A DNA stretch of 17,433 bases from Akkermansiaceae bacterium UBA5020 (GTDB lineage Bacteria > Verrucomicrobiota > Verrucomicrobiia > Verrucomicrobiales > DEV007), in assembly GCA_002396885.1 (NCBI GenBank), contig DGXY01000002.1, positions 4,624 to 22,056 on the forward strand, read 5' to 3'. Shown here piece by piece: positions 1-6,237 of this stretch (position 1 is the first letter of the stretch; every line of letters starts with the position of its first letter). The translations under genes were made by a program, and so were the position numbers. The notes below the pieces were generated by a model. It had not been told where the DNA came from. It made no database searches and saw nothing but the letters and a program-made list of their open reading frames with translations.

Positions 1-267
1 GTCGTCGACGGCGAGAGCGCCGAGGCGATGACGCCGGGAGGCTGGATCTACACGGCTTCGGCGGTGCAGGAAGGGACCTTCATGGCCGAGGCCGAGGGCT
101 CCATCATCGCGATCTATCTGGACCATCTCGCCCTTTTCAACATGGCGCGCGAAGGTGCCGACATCGATGAGCGCTGGGGGGCAAGACACAGCGTGATCCC
201 CGAAATCGGGACGAAGGGGCTCGTCACGATCAAGGCCGGTGAAATTCCGGTCACAAAAAAGGATTGA
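1..267 (+). CDS. YdjY-like domain protein, 3' end (5' end outside window)
   Basis: The reading frame is open from the first base and ends at TGA 265-267, giving 88 visible residues; the start lies upstream of the window. The fragment has the pattern I associate with the C-terminal half of YdjY-domain proteins of planctomycetes and verrucomicrobia: a GWIYTAS strand, then AEAEGSIIAIY, an ALFNM segment, and a closing IPEIGTKGLVTI strand. The function of the family is unknown. The members are usually exported, but no signal peptide can be judged here. The next gene starts about 55 bases downstream on the same strand and is also a secreted protein, so the two may be co-transcribed. The family call rests on motif resemblance only. 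Confidence 0.55.
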   Translation, partial: VVDGESAEAMTPGGWIYTASAVQEGTFMAEAEGSIIAIYLDHLALFNMAREGADIDERWGARHSVIPEIGTKGLVTIKAGEIPVTKKD

Positions 268-322
268 ACGCGCAACCCTTGACACGACTCGAAATCCCAT
301 GCGTTCTTCCGTCATCCTTTCC

Positions 323-1516
323 ATGAAATCCTCCCTCGCTTTTCTCGCCGGTCTTTTCCTTGCCCTTCCCCTTTCCCTCTCCGCCCAGGATCGCCTCGCT
401 CCAGCCGCGGACGGCGCCAACGTCTCGCTCAAACTGGAAGTCGAGCGCGCCATCGCCAAGGGGGTCGATTATCTCGAGACCCAGCAGGACACGGACAAGG
501 GCTCGTGGAGCGATCCGGTGAATCCCGCCTTCACCGCTTTGGCGATCTCTTCGATCCTTGGTGATCCGAATCTCGATCTCTCCAAGGGGCTCCCGGCCGA
601 GGCGGAAAAGGGCTACGAGTTTCTCCTTTCCAACATCCAGGCCGACGGCGGCATTTACAGCAAAGGACTCGCCACCTACAACACCGCCCTTTCGATCATG
701 GCCTTGGTGCAATCGGGCAAGAAGGAGCACCTTCCCGTGATCGCGAAGGCCCGCCGTCTCCTCGTGAACCAGCAGCAGGACTACGACAAGAAGGGCACGG
801 TCGACAATCTCTTCGACGGCGGGATCGGCTACGGTGGCACCTACGCCCACTCCGACCTTTCCAACACCCACCTCGCCCTCGAGGCGCTCTACTACTCGAA
901 GAAGCTCCTCACCGACACCGAATTCGACGAGAGCAAGGAATTCGACCTCGACTGGAGCGCGGCGATCGAGTTCGTCAGTGCGACCCAGAACAGCGAGGCC
1001 AGCGTGAAGCGTCTCGGCGACTGGGCCGGCCTGCGCGAGGAGGACAAGGGCGGTTTCGTCTATTTCCCCGGCGACACGAAATCCGAAGAGATCGAGCTGA
1101 AGACCGATGGCGGGGCGAAGACCGCCCTCCGCAGCTATGGCAGCATGGGCTACGCCGGCCTGCTCTCCTTCATCTACGCCGACATGGATCGCGAAGATCC
1201 CCGCATCGCCTCGGTGATGGATTGGCTCAGCAAGAACTTCACCATTGAGGAGAATCCGGGGATGGAGGCACAGGGGCTCTACTACTATTACCACACGATG
1301 TCGAAAGCCCTCGCCATCACCGGCACGAAGGCGCTCGTCACTCCCGAAGGGAAAAAGATCGACTGGAAGAAGGATCTCGCCTTGAAACTGATGGGCGACC
1401 AGCAGCAGGACGGTTCCTGGATCAACCAGGACTCGAACCGCTGGATGGAGGACAATTCCATTCTCGTGACGGCCTACTCGCTACTCGCGCTGGAGCACCT
1501 TTATCGGCAGCTGTAG
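323..1516 (+). CDS. secreted prenyltransferase/squalene-oxidase repeat (alpha/alpha toroid) protein
   Basis: This is a 397-residue protein read from ATG 323. That start gives a classic signal peptide (MKSSLAFLAGLFLALPLSLS, cleavage near SAQ). ATG 299 and an ATG at 239 are also in frame but put extra residues before it, and none has a clear SD. The mature part repeats the QxxxGxW-type module of squalene-hopene cyclases: QDTDKGSW near residues 55-62, QADGGIY, FDGGIGYGG, GGFVYFPG and QQDGSW near 361-366. Each is followed by a helix rich in A, L and T (for example TYNTALSIMAL). The DxDD acid motif of true cyclases is not visible and the protein is shorter than the roughly 630-residue cyclases. 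It is therefore more likely a binding or structural toroid in the periplasm or outside the cell than a triterpene cyclase. Confidence 0.8.
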   Translation: MKSSLAFLAGLFLALPLSLSAQDRLAPAADGANVSLKLEVERAIAKGVDYLETQQDTDKGSWSDPVNPAFTALAISSILGDPNLDLSKGLPAEAEKGYEFLLSNIQADGGIYSKGLATYNTALSIMALVQSGKKEHLPVIAKARRLLVNQQQDYDKKGTVDNLFDGGIGYGGTYAHSDLSNTHLALEALYYSKKLLTDTEFDESKEFDLDWSAAIEFVSATQNSEASVKRLGDWAGLREEDKGGFVYFPGDTKSEEIELKTDGGAKTALRSYGSMGYAGLLSFIYADMDREDPRIASVMDWLSKNFTIEENPGMEAQGLYYYYHTMSKALAITGTKALVTPEGKKIDWKKDLALKLMGDQQQDGSWINQDSNRWMEDNSILVTAYSLLALEHLYRQL

Positions 1517-1617
1517 GGCGGACTGGATTTGCCCTTCCGGCTCAAGCGGAAAGCATTTTCCTCCTTCCGTGATTCCGTGATTGCCATGACCATGGCGTTC
1601 GTGGCTATGCTAGGGGG

Positions 1618-2517
1618 ATGAACCGCCGCATTCCTCTGATCCTGCTCCTCGGCTTCGCCTTCCCCGTTGCTCGTGCCGAAACGATCCCGCTCTGGCCCGA
1701 TCTCGCTCCGGGCGAGACGACGAAAAAGCCCGGCACGGAATTGCCGATGCGTCCCGATGACGAGCCGCCCATCAGCCGGGTGGAGAACATCACCGCGCCG
1801 ACCCTCGCGCTGTTTCCCGCTCCGAAGGAAAAGGCGAACGGGGTGGGGATGCTGATCCTGCCCGGAGGGGGATTCGGAAGAGTCGTGCCGAACATGGAGG
1901 GCTCGGAGGCGGCGGCATGGCTCAACGGGCTGGGCATTTCCGCCTACGTCCTCAGCTACCGCACCACCACCGGCGTCGATCCTGCGGCTGAGGCGGCGGC
2001 GAAGGCCGAACCGTGGAAGCGCCCCCTCCAGGATTCGCAGCGCGGCATCCGGCATCTGCGCCATCACGCGAAGGAATACGGTCTCGATCCGGCGAAGATC
2101 GGGTTGCTCGGCTTTTCGGCCGGAGGTCAGGTCGCCGCGATCCACCTGACGGGCGAGAAAGCGGCCTACGAAGCGGTCGATGCCATCGACGGGGCGAGCT
2201 TTCGTCCCGATTTTTCGATGTTGGTCTACCCTTGGCGGGTCGCCGATGAAAAAACGGGCCAGCTCATGCCGCAGATCGTACCCTCGGCGAAGATGCCGCC
2301 CGGATTCCTCGTCCATACCGACGACGACAAATCCTCCTCCCTCGGCGCGGCCCTGATCTATCTCGGGATGAAACAACACGGCGTCTCCGGTGAACTCCAC
2401 GTCTATCAAAACGGTGGTCATGGTTATGGCACGCGCCCCCGTCCGGGCTCGGTCATCGGCTCTTGGAAAGATCGCGGCAGCGACTGGTTGCGGGTGAGGC
2501 GACTCGCGGCGGAATAG
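1618..2517 (+). CDS. secreted alpha/beta-hydrolase (acetyl-xylan-esterase-like / BD-FAE type)
   Basis: A 299-residue protein with a short signal peptide (RRIPLILLLGFAFP, cleavage near ARA). The fold markers appear in order: an oxyanion-hole loop PGGGFG at 82-87, the nucleophile elbow GFSAGG with Ser167, an acidic cluster HTDDD at 233-237 that should hold the catalytic Asp, and GGHGYG with the catalytic His268. This layout matches exported esterases and lipases of the acetyl-xylan-esterase/BD-FAE class, which remove acetyl or feruloyl groups from plant or algal polysaccharides. The substrate cannot be told from sequence. AGGGGG at 1612-1617 abuts the ATG and is too close to act as a normal SD. 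It lies 101 bases after the toroid gene and 72 bases before aguB, all on the same strand. Confidence 0.85.
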   Translation: MNRRIPLILLLGFAFPVARAETIPLWPDLAPGETTKKPGTELPMRPDDEPPISRVENITAPTLALFPAPKEKANGVGMLILPGGGFGRVVPNMEGSEAAAWLNGLGISAYVLSYRTTTGVDPAAEAAAKAEPWKRPLQDSQRGIRHLRHHAKEYGLDPAKIGLLGFSAGGQVAAIHLTGEKAAYEAVDAIDGASFRPDFSMLVYPWRVADEKTGQLMPQIVPSAKMPPGFLVHTDDDKSSSLGAALIYLGMKQHGVSGELHVYQNGGHGYGTRPRPGSVIGSWKDRGSDWLRVRRLAAE

Positions 2518-2589
2518 CCCCGCGTGACCCAACGTTTTCGCCTCCTCGTTTTCCTTGCGGATTTCCTCTGAAGACCGTCTTTACGGCCC

Positions 2590-3453
2590 ATGAAATCCCT
2601 CACCATCGGTCTCACCCAGTTCGCTGCGGTGGAGGACCCGGCCACGAATCTCGACAGCTCCGAACGCCTCGTCCGCGCCGCCGCGGCCAAGGGCGCGCAG
2701 GTGATCTGCCTGCAGGAGATGTGCTCGACTCTCTACTTCTGTCGGAGCGAGGATCCCGCGCTTTTCCGCTATGCCGAGGCCATCCCGGGCGACACCACGG
2801 CCCGCTTCGGTGCGATCGCGAAAGAGCTCGGTGTTGTCATCGTCCTGCCGCTCTTCGAAAAACGCGCCACGGGACTCTATCACAACACCGCCGCCGTCCT
2901 CGATGCCGACGGCACCTGCCTCGGCAAGTATCGCAAGATGCACATCCCGGAGGACCCCGGGTTTCACGAGAAATTCTATTTCACCCCCGGCGACCTCGGC
3001 TACCGCGTCTGGGAGACGGCCTTCGGCAAGATCGGAGTGCTCATCTGCTGGGATCAGTGGTATCCGGAGGCCGCGCGTCTCACCGCGATGCAAGGGGCGA
3101 ACGTCCTCTTTTATCCCACCGCGATCGGTTGGCTCGCCGAGGAAAAAGACACCCTCGGCAAAGCCCAGCACAATGCCTGGGAAACGGTGCAGAAGGGTCA
3201 CGGCGTCGCCAACGGTTGTTTCGTCGCCGCCTCCAACCGCGTCGGACGCGAAGGCGACACGATCTTCTGGGGACAATCCTTCGTCAGCAATCCCTACGGC
3301 GAAGTGATGGCGCGCACTCCCGTGACCGAAGAGACCGCGGAAGCCGTCGTTTGTGATCTCGAGCAGCTCGAGGAATTCCGGAATATCTGGCCGTTTTTCC
3401 GGGATCGTCGGATTGATAGTTATGACCCGATTCTCAGGCGTTGGATCGATTGA
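2590..3453 (+). CDS. aguB: N-carbamoylputrescine amidase
   Basis: A 287-residue nitrilase-superfamily enzyme of full family length. The catalytic Glu-Lys-Cys triad is visible: Glu43 in CLQEMCSTLYF, Lys116 in YRKMHIPEDPGFHEK, and Cys153 in LICWDQWYPEAAR. The sequence around each residue is typical of AguB, which hydrolyses N-carbamoylputrescine to putrescine, CO2 and ammonia in the cytoplasm. The partner enzyme AguA is encoded about 800 bases downstream on the same strand, which supports the substrate assignment. Normally the two genes are close together; here they are parted by a repeat-flanked four-helix-bundle gene. The stop codon TGA 3451-3453 is the beginning of the left repeat. The C-terminus (RDRRIDSYDPILRRWID) looks complete. 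Confidence 0.92.
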   Translation: MKSLTIGLTQFAAVEDPATNLDSSERLVRAAAAKGAQVICLQEMCSTLYFCRSEDPALFRYAEAIPGDTTARFGAIAKELGVVIVLPLFEKRATGLYHNTAAVLDADGTCLGKYRKMHIPEDPGFHEKFYFTPGDLGYRVWETAFGKIGVLICWDQWYPEAARLTAMQGANVLFYPTAIGWLAEEKDTLGKAQHNAWETVQKGHGVANGCFVAASNRVGREGDTIFWGQSFVSNPYGEVMARTPVTEETAEAVVCDLEQLEEFRNIWPFFRDRRIDSYDPILRRWID

Positions 3454-3602
3454 TCTCCTCCTATCTCCTACTCATACTCTTGCCTCATACTCATACTCCT
3501 ACTCAATCCGGACGTCCCTAGCGCCCTCATTGCCACCCGAAAGTCCCTCGTCACCCGCTTTTGAGTATGAGTATGAGGTAAGAGTAGGAGTAGGAGTTTT
3601 TT
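3449..3602 (+). repeat. left copy of a long dyad repeat flanking the four-helix-bundle gene
   Basis: The repeat begins with ATTGATCTCCTCCT, which includes the aguB stop codon, and ends in TTTTTT at 3597-3602. Inside is an imperfect inverted repeat: 3465-3498 pairs with 3563-3596 (34 positions, 32 complementary), enclosing 64 bases. The arms are built from CTCATA, CTCCTA and CTCTTA hexamers and their complements. The centre holds two blocks found identically in the right copy: 28 bases at 3512-3539 and 31 bases at 3537-3567. A stem followed by a T-run resembles an oversized intrinsic terminator for aguB, but the loop is far longer than usual. Confidence 0.93.
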
Positions 3603-3631
3603 GGAAGAGAAACCCCAAAACTGAAGCCAAT

Positions 3632-4069
3632 ATGCCACTGGATCACGAGCGTCTTGTCGTTTATCAGCGAGCCATCGAGTTTGTCGCGTGGGCGGATCAA
3701 TTCATGGAGTCGGCCAATCTCAAAGGTGAAATCCGATCGCAGTTGGATCGAGCCTCGATTAGCGCTCCTCTCAATATCGCCGAGGGCAACGGCAAGTTCT
3801 CGATCCGGGACCGGATTCGATTTCTGGATATCGCTTACGGCTCGACCCTCGAATGCGCTGCCTGTCTGGATGTCTCATGTGCCAAAGGTGCGGCGACAAC
3901 GGGGCGCATCGAGGCCGGCAAAGTCTTGATCGAAGAGATCGTCAATCGCCTGGTGCGCCTTCGGGAGAGTCTCGAAGGCAGACTCTCCGACGCAGAATCG
4001 TCTCCCCGGGTTCGGGAGAAAGGCTCCGAAGAATGGTTCAGTCTCGCGGATCTAGAGGCTCTTTATTGA
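3632..4069 (+). CDS. four-helix-bundle protein (23S rRNA intervening-sequence protein / Avd-like family)
   Basis: A 145-residue protein starting MPLDHERLVVYQRAIEF, which is the standard N-terminus of this family, so ATG 3632 is preferred over reading further upstream through the repeat. The helix pattern includes the conserved LDRASISAPLNIAEGNGKFS turn region (residues about 44-63), a middle helix around FLDIAYGSTLEC, and a last helix IEEIVNRLVRLRESLEG followed by a charged tail. Family members occur as reading frames inside intervening sequences of 23S rRNA genes, and a relative (Avd) is the accessory protein of diversity-generating retroelements. The molecular role of the stand-alone members is unknown. 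No SD is visible upstream. By eye its codons are less GC-rich than those of aguA and aguB, fitting a different history. Its stop TGA 4067-4069 lies inside the start of the right repeat. Confidence 0.9.
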   Translation: MPLDHERLVVYQRAIEFVAWADQFMESANLKGEIRSQLDRASISAPLNIAEGNGKFSIRDRIRFLDIAYGSTLECAACLDVSCAKGAATTGRIEAGKVLIEEIVNRLVRLRESLEGRLSDAESSPRVREKGSEEWFSLADLEALY

Positions 4070-4246
4070 TCTCCTCCTGCTCCTATCTCATACTCATACT
4101 CTTACCTCCTACTCATACTCAAGCCGAACGTCCCTAGCGCCCTCATTGCCACCCGCTCCGCCCAATCCGAAAGTCCCTCGTCACCCGCTTTTGAGTAAGA
4201 GTAGGAGGTAAGAGTATGAGTATGAGGTAAGAGTAGGAGTTTTTTT
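4065..4246 (+). repeat. right copy of the long dyad repeat
   Basis: This copy begins with the same ATTGATCTCCTCCT (including the stop codon of the four-helix-bundle gene) and ends in a run of seven T at 4240-4246. The inverted repeat pairs 4074-4120 with 4193-4239 (47 positions, 43 complementary) around 72 bases. The centre carries the same two blocks as the left copy at 4128-4155 and 4167-4197, plus 14 bases (4156-4169) that the left copy lacks. The 3' arm ends only 9 bases before the aguA start codon. Confidence 0.93.
4235..4239 (+). promoter_or_regulatory. ribosome binding site of aguA, contributed by the repeat
   Basis: AGGAG is followed by nine bases (TTTTTTTCC) and then ATG 4249, an ideal SD distance in a window where most genes have none. 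The same five bases are the outer end of the right repeat's 3' arm and are complementary to CTCCT at 4074-4078, so they could be hidden in the stem. Confidence 0.6.
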
Positions 4247-4248
4247 CC

Positions 4249-5295
4249 ATGAATACCCCCCGATCACTCGGCTACCGAATGCCCGCTGAATGGGCCCCAC
4301 AATCCGCGATCTGGCTTTCGTGGCCTTCGGGTCATCCTGATTGCTGGCCCGAGACCCTCGCGAAGGTCGAAATCGTCTTCGCCGAAATCGCCGCCGCAAT
4401 CAGCCGCTACGAACCCGTGCGCATCAATGCCCCGGCCGCGCGTCACGAGGAGATCCGTCGGCAGATCCTCGGAGCCCGCGCCGCCGCCGATCAGGTCGAG
4501 CTCTACGATCATCCCAACAACGATGTCTGGTGCCGCGACCACGGACCGCTCTTCGTGAAACACCGCGACACCGGAGCCCTCGCCATCACCGACTGGGGTT
4601 TCAACGGATGGGGCGACAAATTCGGTCCTTACGAGCTCGACAACGAGATCCCCGTCCACATCGCCAACACCCTCGGGCTTCCCCGTTTCGAGGCCGGCAT
4701 GATCCTCGAAGGCGGTTCGATCGAGCAAAACAGCCTCGGGCAGATGCTCACGACCGAGGCCGTCCTCCTCAATCCCAACCGCAATCCCGATCTCTCCCGC
4801 GGCGAGATCGAAGAACGCATCAAATCCTACCTCGGCATGGACGAGATCTTCTGGCTCGGCTCGGGGATCGAAGGAGACGACACCGACGGCCACATCGACG
4901 ACATCGCCCGCTTCGTGAACGACGCCACCATCGTGATCTCCCGCGAGCCCGACGGCACCAATCCGAATCACCGGGTCCTTGCCGAGAACCGCGAGCGCCT
5001 CGGCGACTTCCGCCTGCCCGATGGCTCAAAGCCCGAGATCATCGAGATCGACCTGCCCGAAGCCTGTCTCGCGCCCGACTGGCGGCTTCCCATGCTCCCG
5101 GCGAGCTACGTGAATTTCCTCATCCTCAACGGAGCCGTCCTCGTCCCCGTCTTCGGACAGGAAAAGCGCGACCGCGCCGCAGTGGGTTTGTTAGGGGAAC
5201 TTTTCGCCGGACGCGAGATCGTGCCGATCAACGCGATCGACATCGTCCGCGAAGGCGGGGCGATCCACTGTATCTCGCAGCAGCAGCCCGCGTGA
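4249..5295 (+). CDS. aguA: agmatine deiminase
   Basis: A 348-residue enzyme of the guanidino-modifying (pentein) superfamily that converts agmatine to N-carbamoylputrescine and ammonia in the cytoplasm. Diagnostic motifs are all present: an N-terminal WPSGHPDCWPET, DVWCRDHGP at 92-100 with Asp92 and Asp97, EGGSIEQN, GDDTDGHIDD with His215, and the C-terminal GGAIHCISQQQP with the nucleophile Cys341. Length and motif order are those of intact agmatine deiminases. The start ATG 4249 has the AGGAG at 4235. It works directly before aguB in the pathway, although aguB is encoded upstream and separated by the repeat cassette. The next gene begins 7 bases after its stop. Confidence 0.95.
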   Translation: MNTPRSLGYRMPAEWAPQSAIWLSWPSGHPDCWPETLAKVEIVFAEIAAAISRYEPVRINAPAARHEEIRRQILGARAAADQVELYDHPNNDVWCRDHGPLFVKHRDTGALAITDWGFNGWGDKFGPYELDNEIPVHIANTLGLPRFEAGMILEGGSIEQNSLGQMLTTEAVLLNPNRNPDLSRGEIEERIKSYLGMDEIFWLGSGIEGDDTDGHIDDIARFVNDATIVISREPDGTNPNHRVLAENRERLGDFRLPDGSKPEIIEIDLPEACLAPDWRLPMLPASYVNFLILNGAVLVPVFGQEKRDRAAVGLLGELFAGREIVPINAIDIVREGGAIHCISQQQPA

Positions 5296-5302
5296 GGTCG
5301 CG

Positions 5303-5809
5303 ATGATCCGCACGTTTTCCATCACTCTCGCCGTTTTAGTGCTTCTGTTAGTCTCCTTCGGCCTCGCAGAAGGGCCTTCCCCAGACCAGCCCCTCCTCGT
5401 GCGCGGGGTCCGCACCACCGCCTACACCCACACTGAGTCGGACCACCTCGTCTACGGAAACCGCTCCGCCCTCGGCACCGAGCTGCGTTACACGCCGGAG
5501 TATCATTCGGTCGCGGCGGACTGGTCGCGTTTTCCTCTTGGCACGAAGTTCCGCATCCGCGGCTACGACCGGATCTTTGTCGTCGACGACTACGGTAGCG
5601 CCCTCGTCGGGACCCACACGATCGACGTGTATTTCCCGGACAAGGATCGCATGAAGAACTGGGGTTTGCGCTTCGTCGACATTGAAATCCTCTCCTTCGG
5701 CAGCTTCCACGAGAGCCGCAAGATCCTCGCGGCCCGCGCCAAGAACCGTTATTGCCTCGCCATGCTCGCGAGCATGACCACCGACGGTTGGTACGAGACC
5801 CACCGCTAA
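5303..5809 (+). CDS. 3D-domain (double-psi beta-barrel) exported protein
   Basis: A 168-residue protein with an N-terminal hydrophobic segment (about residues 6-22, signal peptide or anchor) and a 3D domain named for three conserved aspartates: Asp73 in AADWSRFPLGT, Asp96 in VVDDYGSAL and Asp108 in HTIDVYF. The fold is shared with the MltA/RlpA/YuiC group, whose characterised members act on peptidoglycan as lytic transglycosylases, so a cell-wall role in the periplasm is likely. GAGG overlapping the aguA stop codon (5294-5297) sits 5 bases before the ATG, suggesting co-translation with aguA, although no metabolic link is evident. It faces the next gene tail to tail with only 4 bases between stops. 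Confidence 0.82.
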   Translation: MIRTFSITLAVLVLLLVSFGLAEGPSPDQPLLVRGVRTTAYTHTESDHLVYGNRSALGTELRYTPEYHSVAADWSRFPLGTKFRIRGYDRIFVVDDYGSALVGTHTIDVYFPDKDRMKNWGLRFVDIEILSFGSFHESRKILAARAKNRYCLAMLASMTTDGWYETHR

Positions 5810-5813
5810 GCAG

Positions 5814-6212
5814 TCACTCGAGGATGCGGGACTCCATCTCCGGATCGGGGAGCACGCAGAAATCTCCCTTTTTCGAGAGCCAATAGCGATTGCGCGCCAC
5901 CAGCTTGTAGGCGGCGTCACGCAGGAAGCGCGGCACCAACCGGGCCGGTAAAAAGGCGCGCCACCAGCCTCCGAGCGCCCGGGTCAGCTCCACGACCGCG
6001 TCGCTGCGCAGGAAGACGGCACCGTCCGATTCACGCATCAGGACCATCGTCCCTCCCGCGGGATCGGCATGGACCTCGAAACCCTTCTCCCTGGAAAGCT
6101 TTCCCTGGAGCGGAGCGAAACGGATCCGCTTGTTCCGGTCGAGTCTCATCACCCGCCTCACGCCCGCCGAGCAGAAGGCGCAATCGCCATCAAAGAAGAA
6201 GATCCAGCCCAT
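5814..6212 (-). CDS. thiol-disulfide oxidoreductase-like DCC family protein (DUF393)
   Basis: A 132-residue protein read from the ATG at 6212, which gives the usual family start: a short strand IFFF leading into DGDCAFCS with Asp10, Cys11 and Cys14, the DCC signature. An in-frame ATG at 6227 would add five residues. The later part shows the typical FAPLQG strand, the DGAVFLRSDAVVELTRALGG segment and a helical end (FLRDAAYKLVARNRYWLS). The family is thioredoxin-like in its CxxC, but its substrates are not established. The gene follows the RND permease on the same strand after 25 bases and is probably in its transcript. Confidence 0.88.
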   Translation of the reverse strand: MGWIFFFDGDCAFCSAGVRRVMRLDRNKRIRFAPLQGKLSREKGFEVHADPAGGTMVLMRESDGAVFLRSDAVVELTRALGGWWRAFLPARLVPRFLRDAAYKLVARNRYWLSKKGDFCVLPDPEMESRILE

Positions 6213-6237
6213 GGCACACCATAGCACATTCCCGCCC

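Larger units (their letters stand above)
3449..4246 (+). mobile_element. candidate repeat-bounded cassette: dyad repeat / four-helix-bundle gene / dyad repeat
   Basis: Two related repeats of 154 and 182 bases lie in direct orientation on each side of one short gene. The whole unit interrupts the spacer of the aguB-aguA pair, which I infer was once contiguous. No transposase, integrase, reverse transcriptase or target-site duplication of the usual kind is visible. Calling it mobile is inference from the architecture. The alternative is a locally duplicated regulatory repeat that happens to flank a gene. Confidence 0.45.

Noticed and set aside
251..1294. Long - strand frame opposite the toroid-repeat protein
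   Set aside because: No signal peptide or family motif; the + strand frame has a signal peptide and repeated QxxxGxW-like modules.
1501..2532. Long - strand frame opposite the alpha/beta-hydrolase
   Set aside because: Arg- and Asp-rich shadow; the + strand shows a full catalytic triad.
3465..4239. Possible CRISPR array in the hexamer repeats
   Set aside because: There are no regular repeat-spacer units or unique spacers; the structure is two dyads of tandem hexamers, with no cas genes.
3449..4246. Diversity-generating retroelement (because the small protein resembles Avd)
   Set aside because: No reverse transcriptase and no template/variable repeat pair with adenine-biased differences in the window.
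3449..4246. 23S rRNA intervening sequence
   Set aside because: The flanks are aguB and aguA coding sequences, not rRNA.
4341..5306. Long + strand frame overlapping aguA in another frame
   Set aside because: Extremely Arg/Pro/His-rich translation typical of a shifted frame; aguA has all catalytic motifs.
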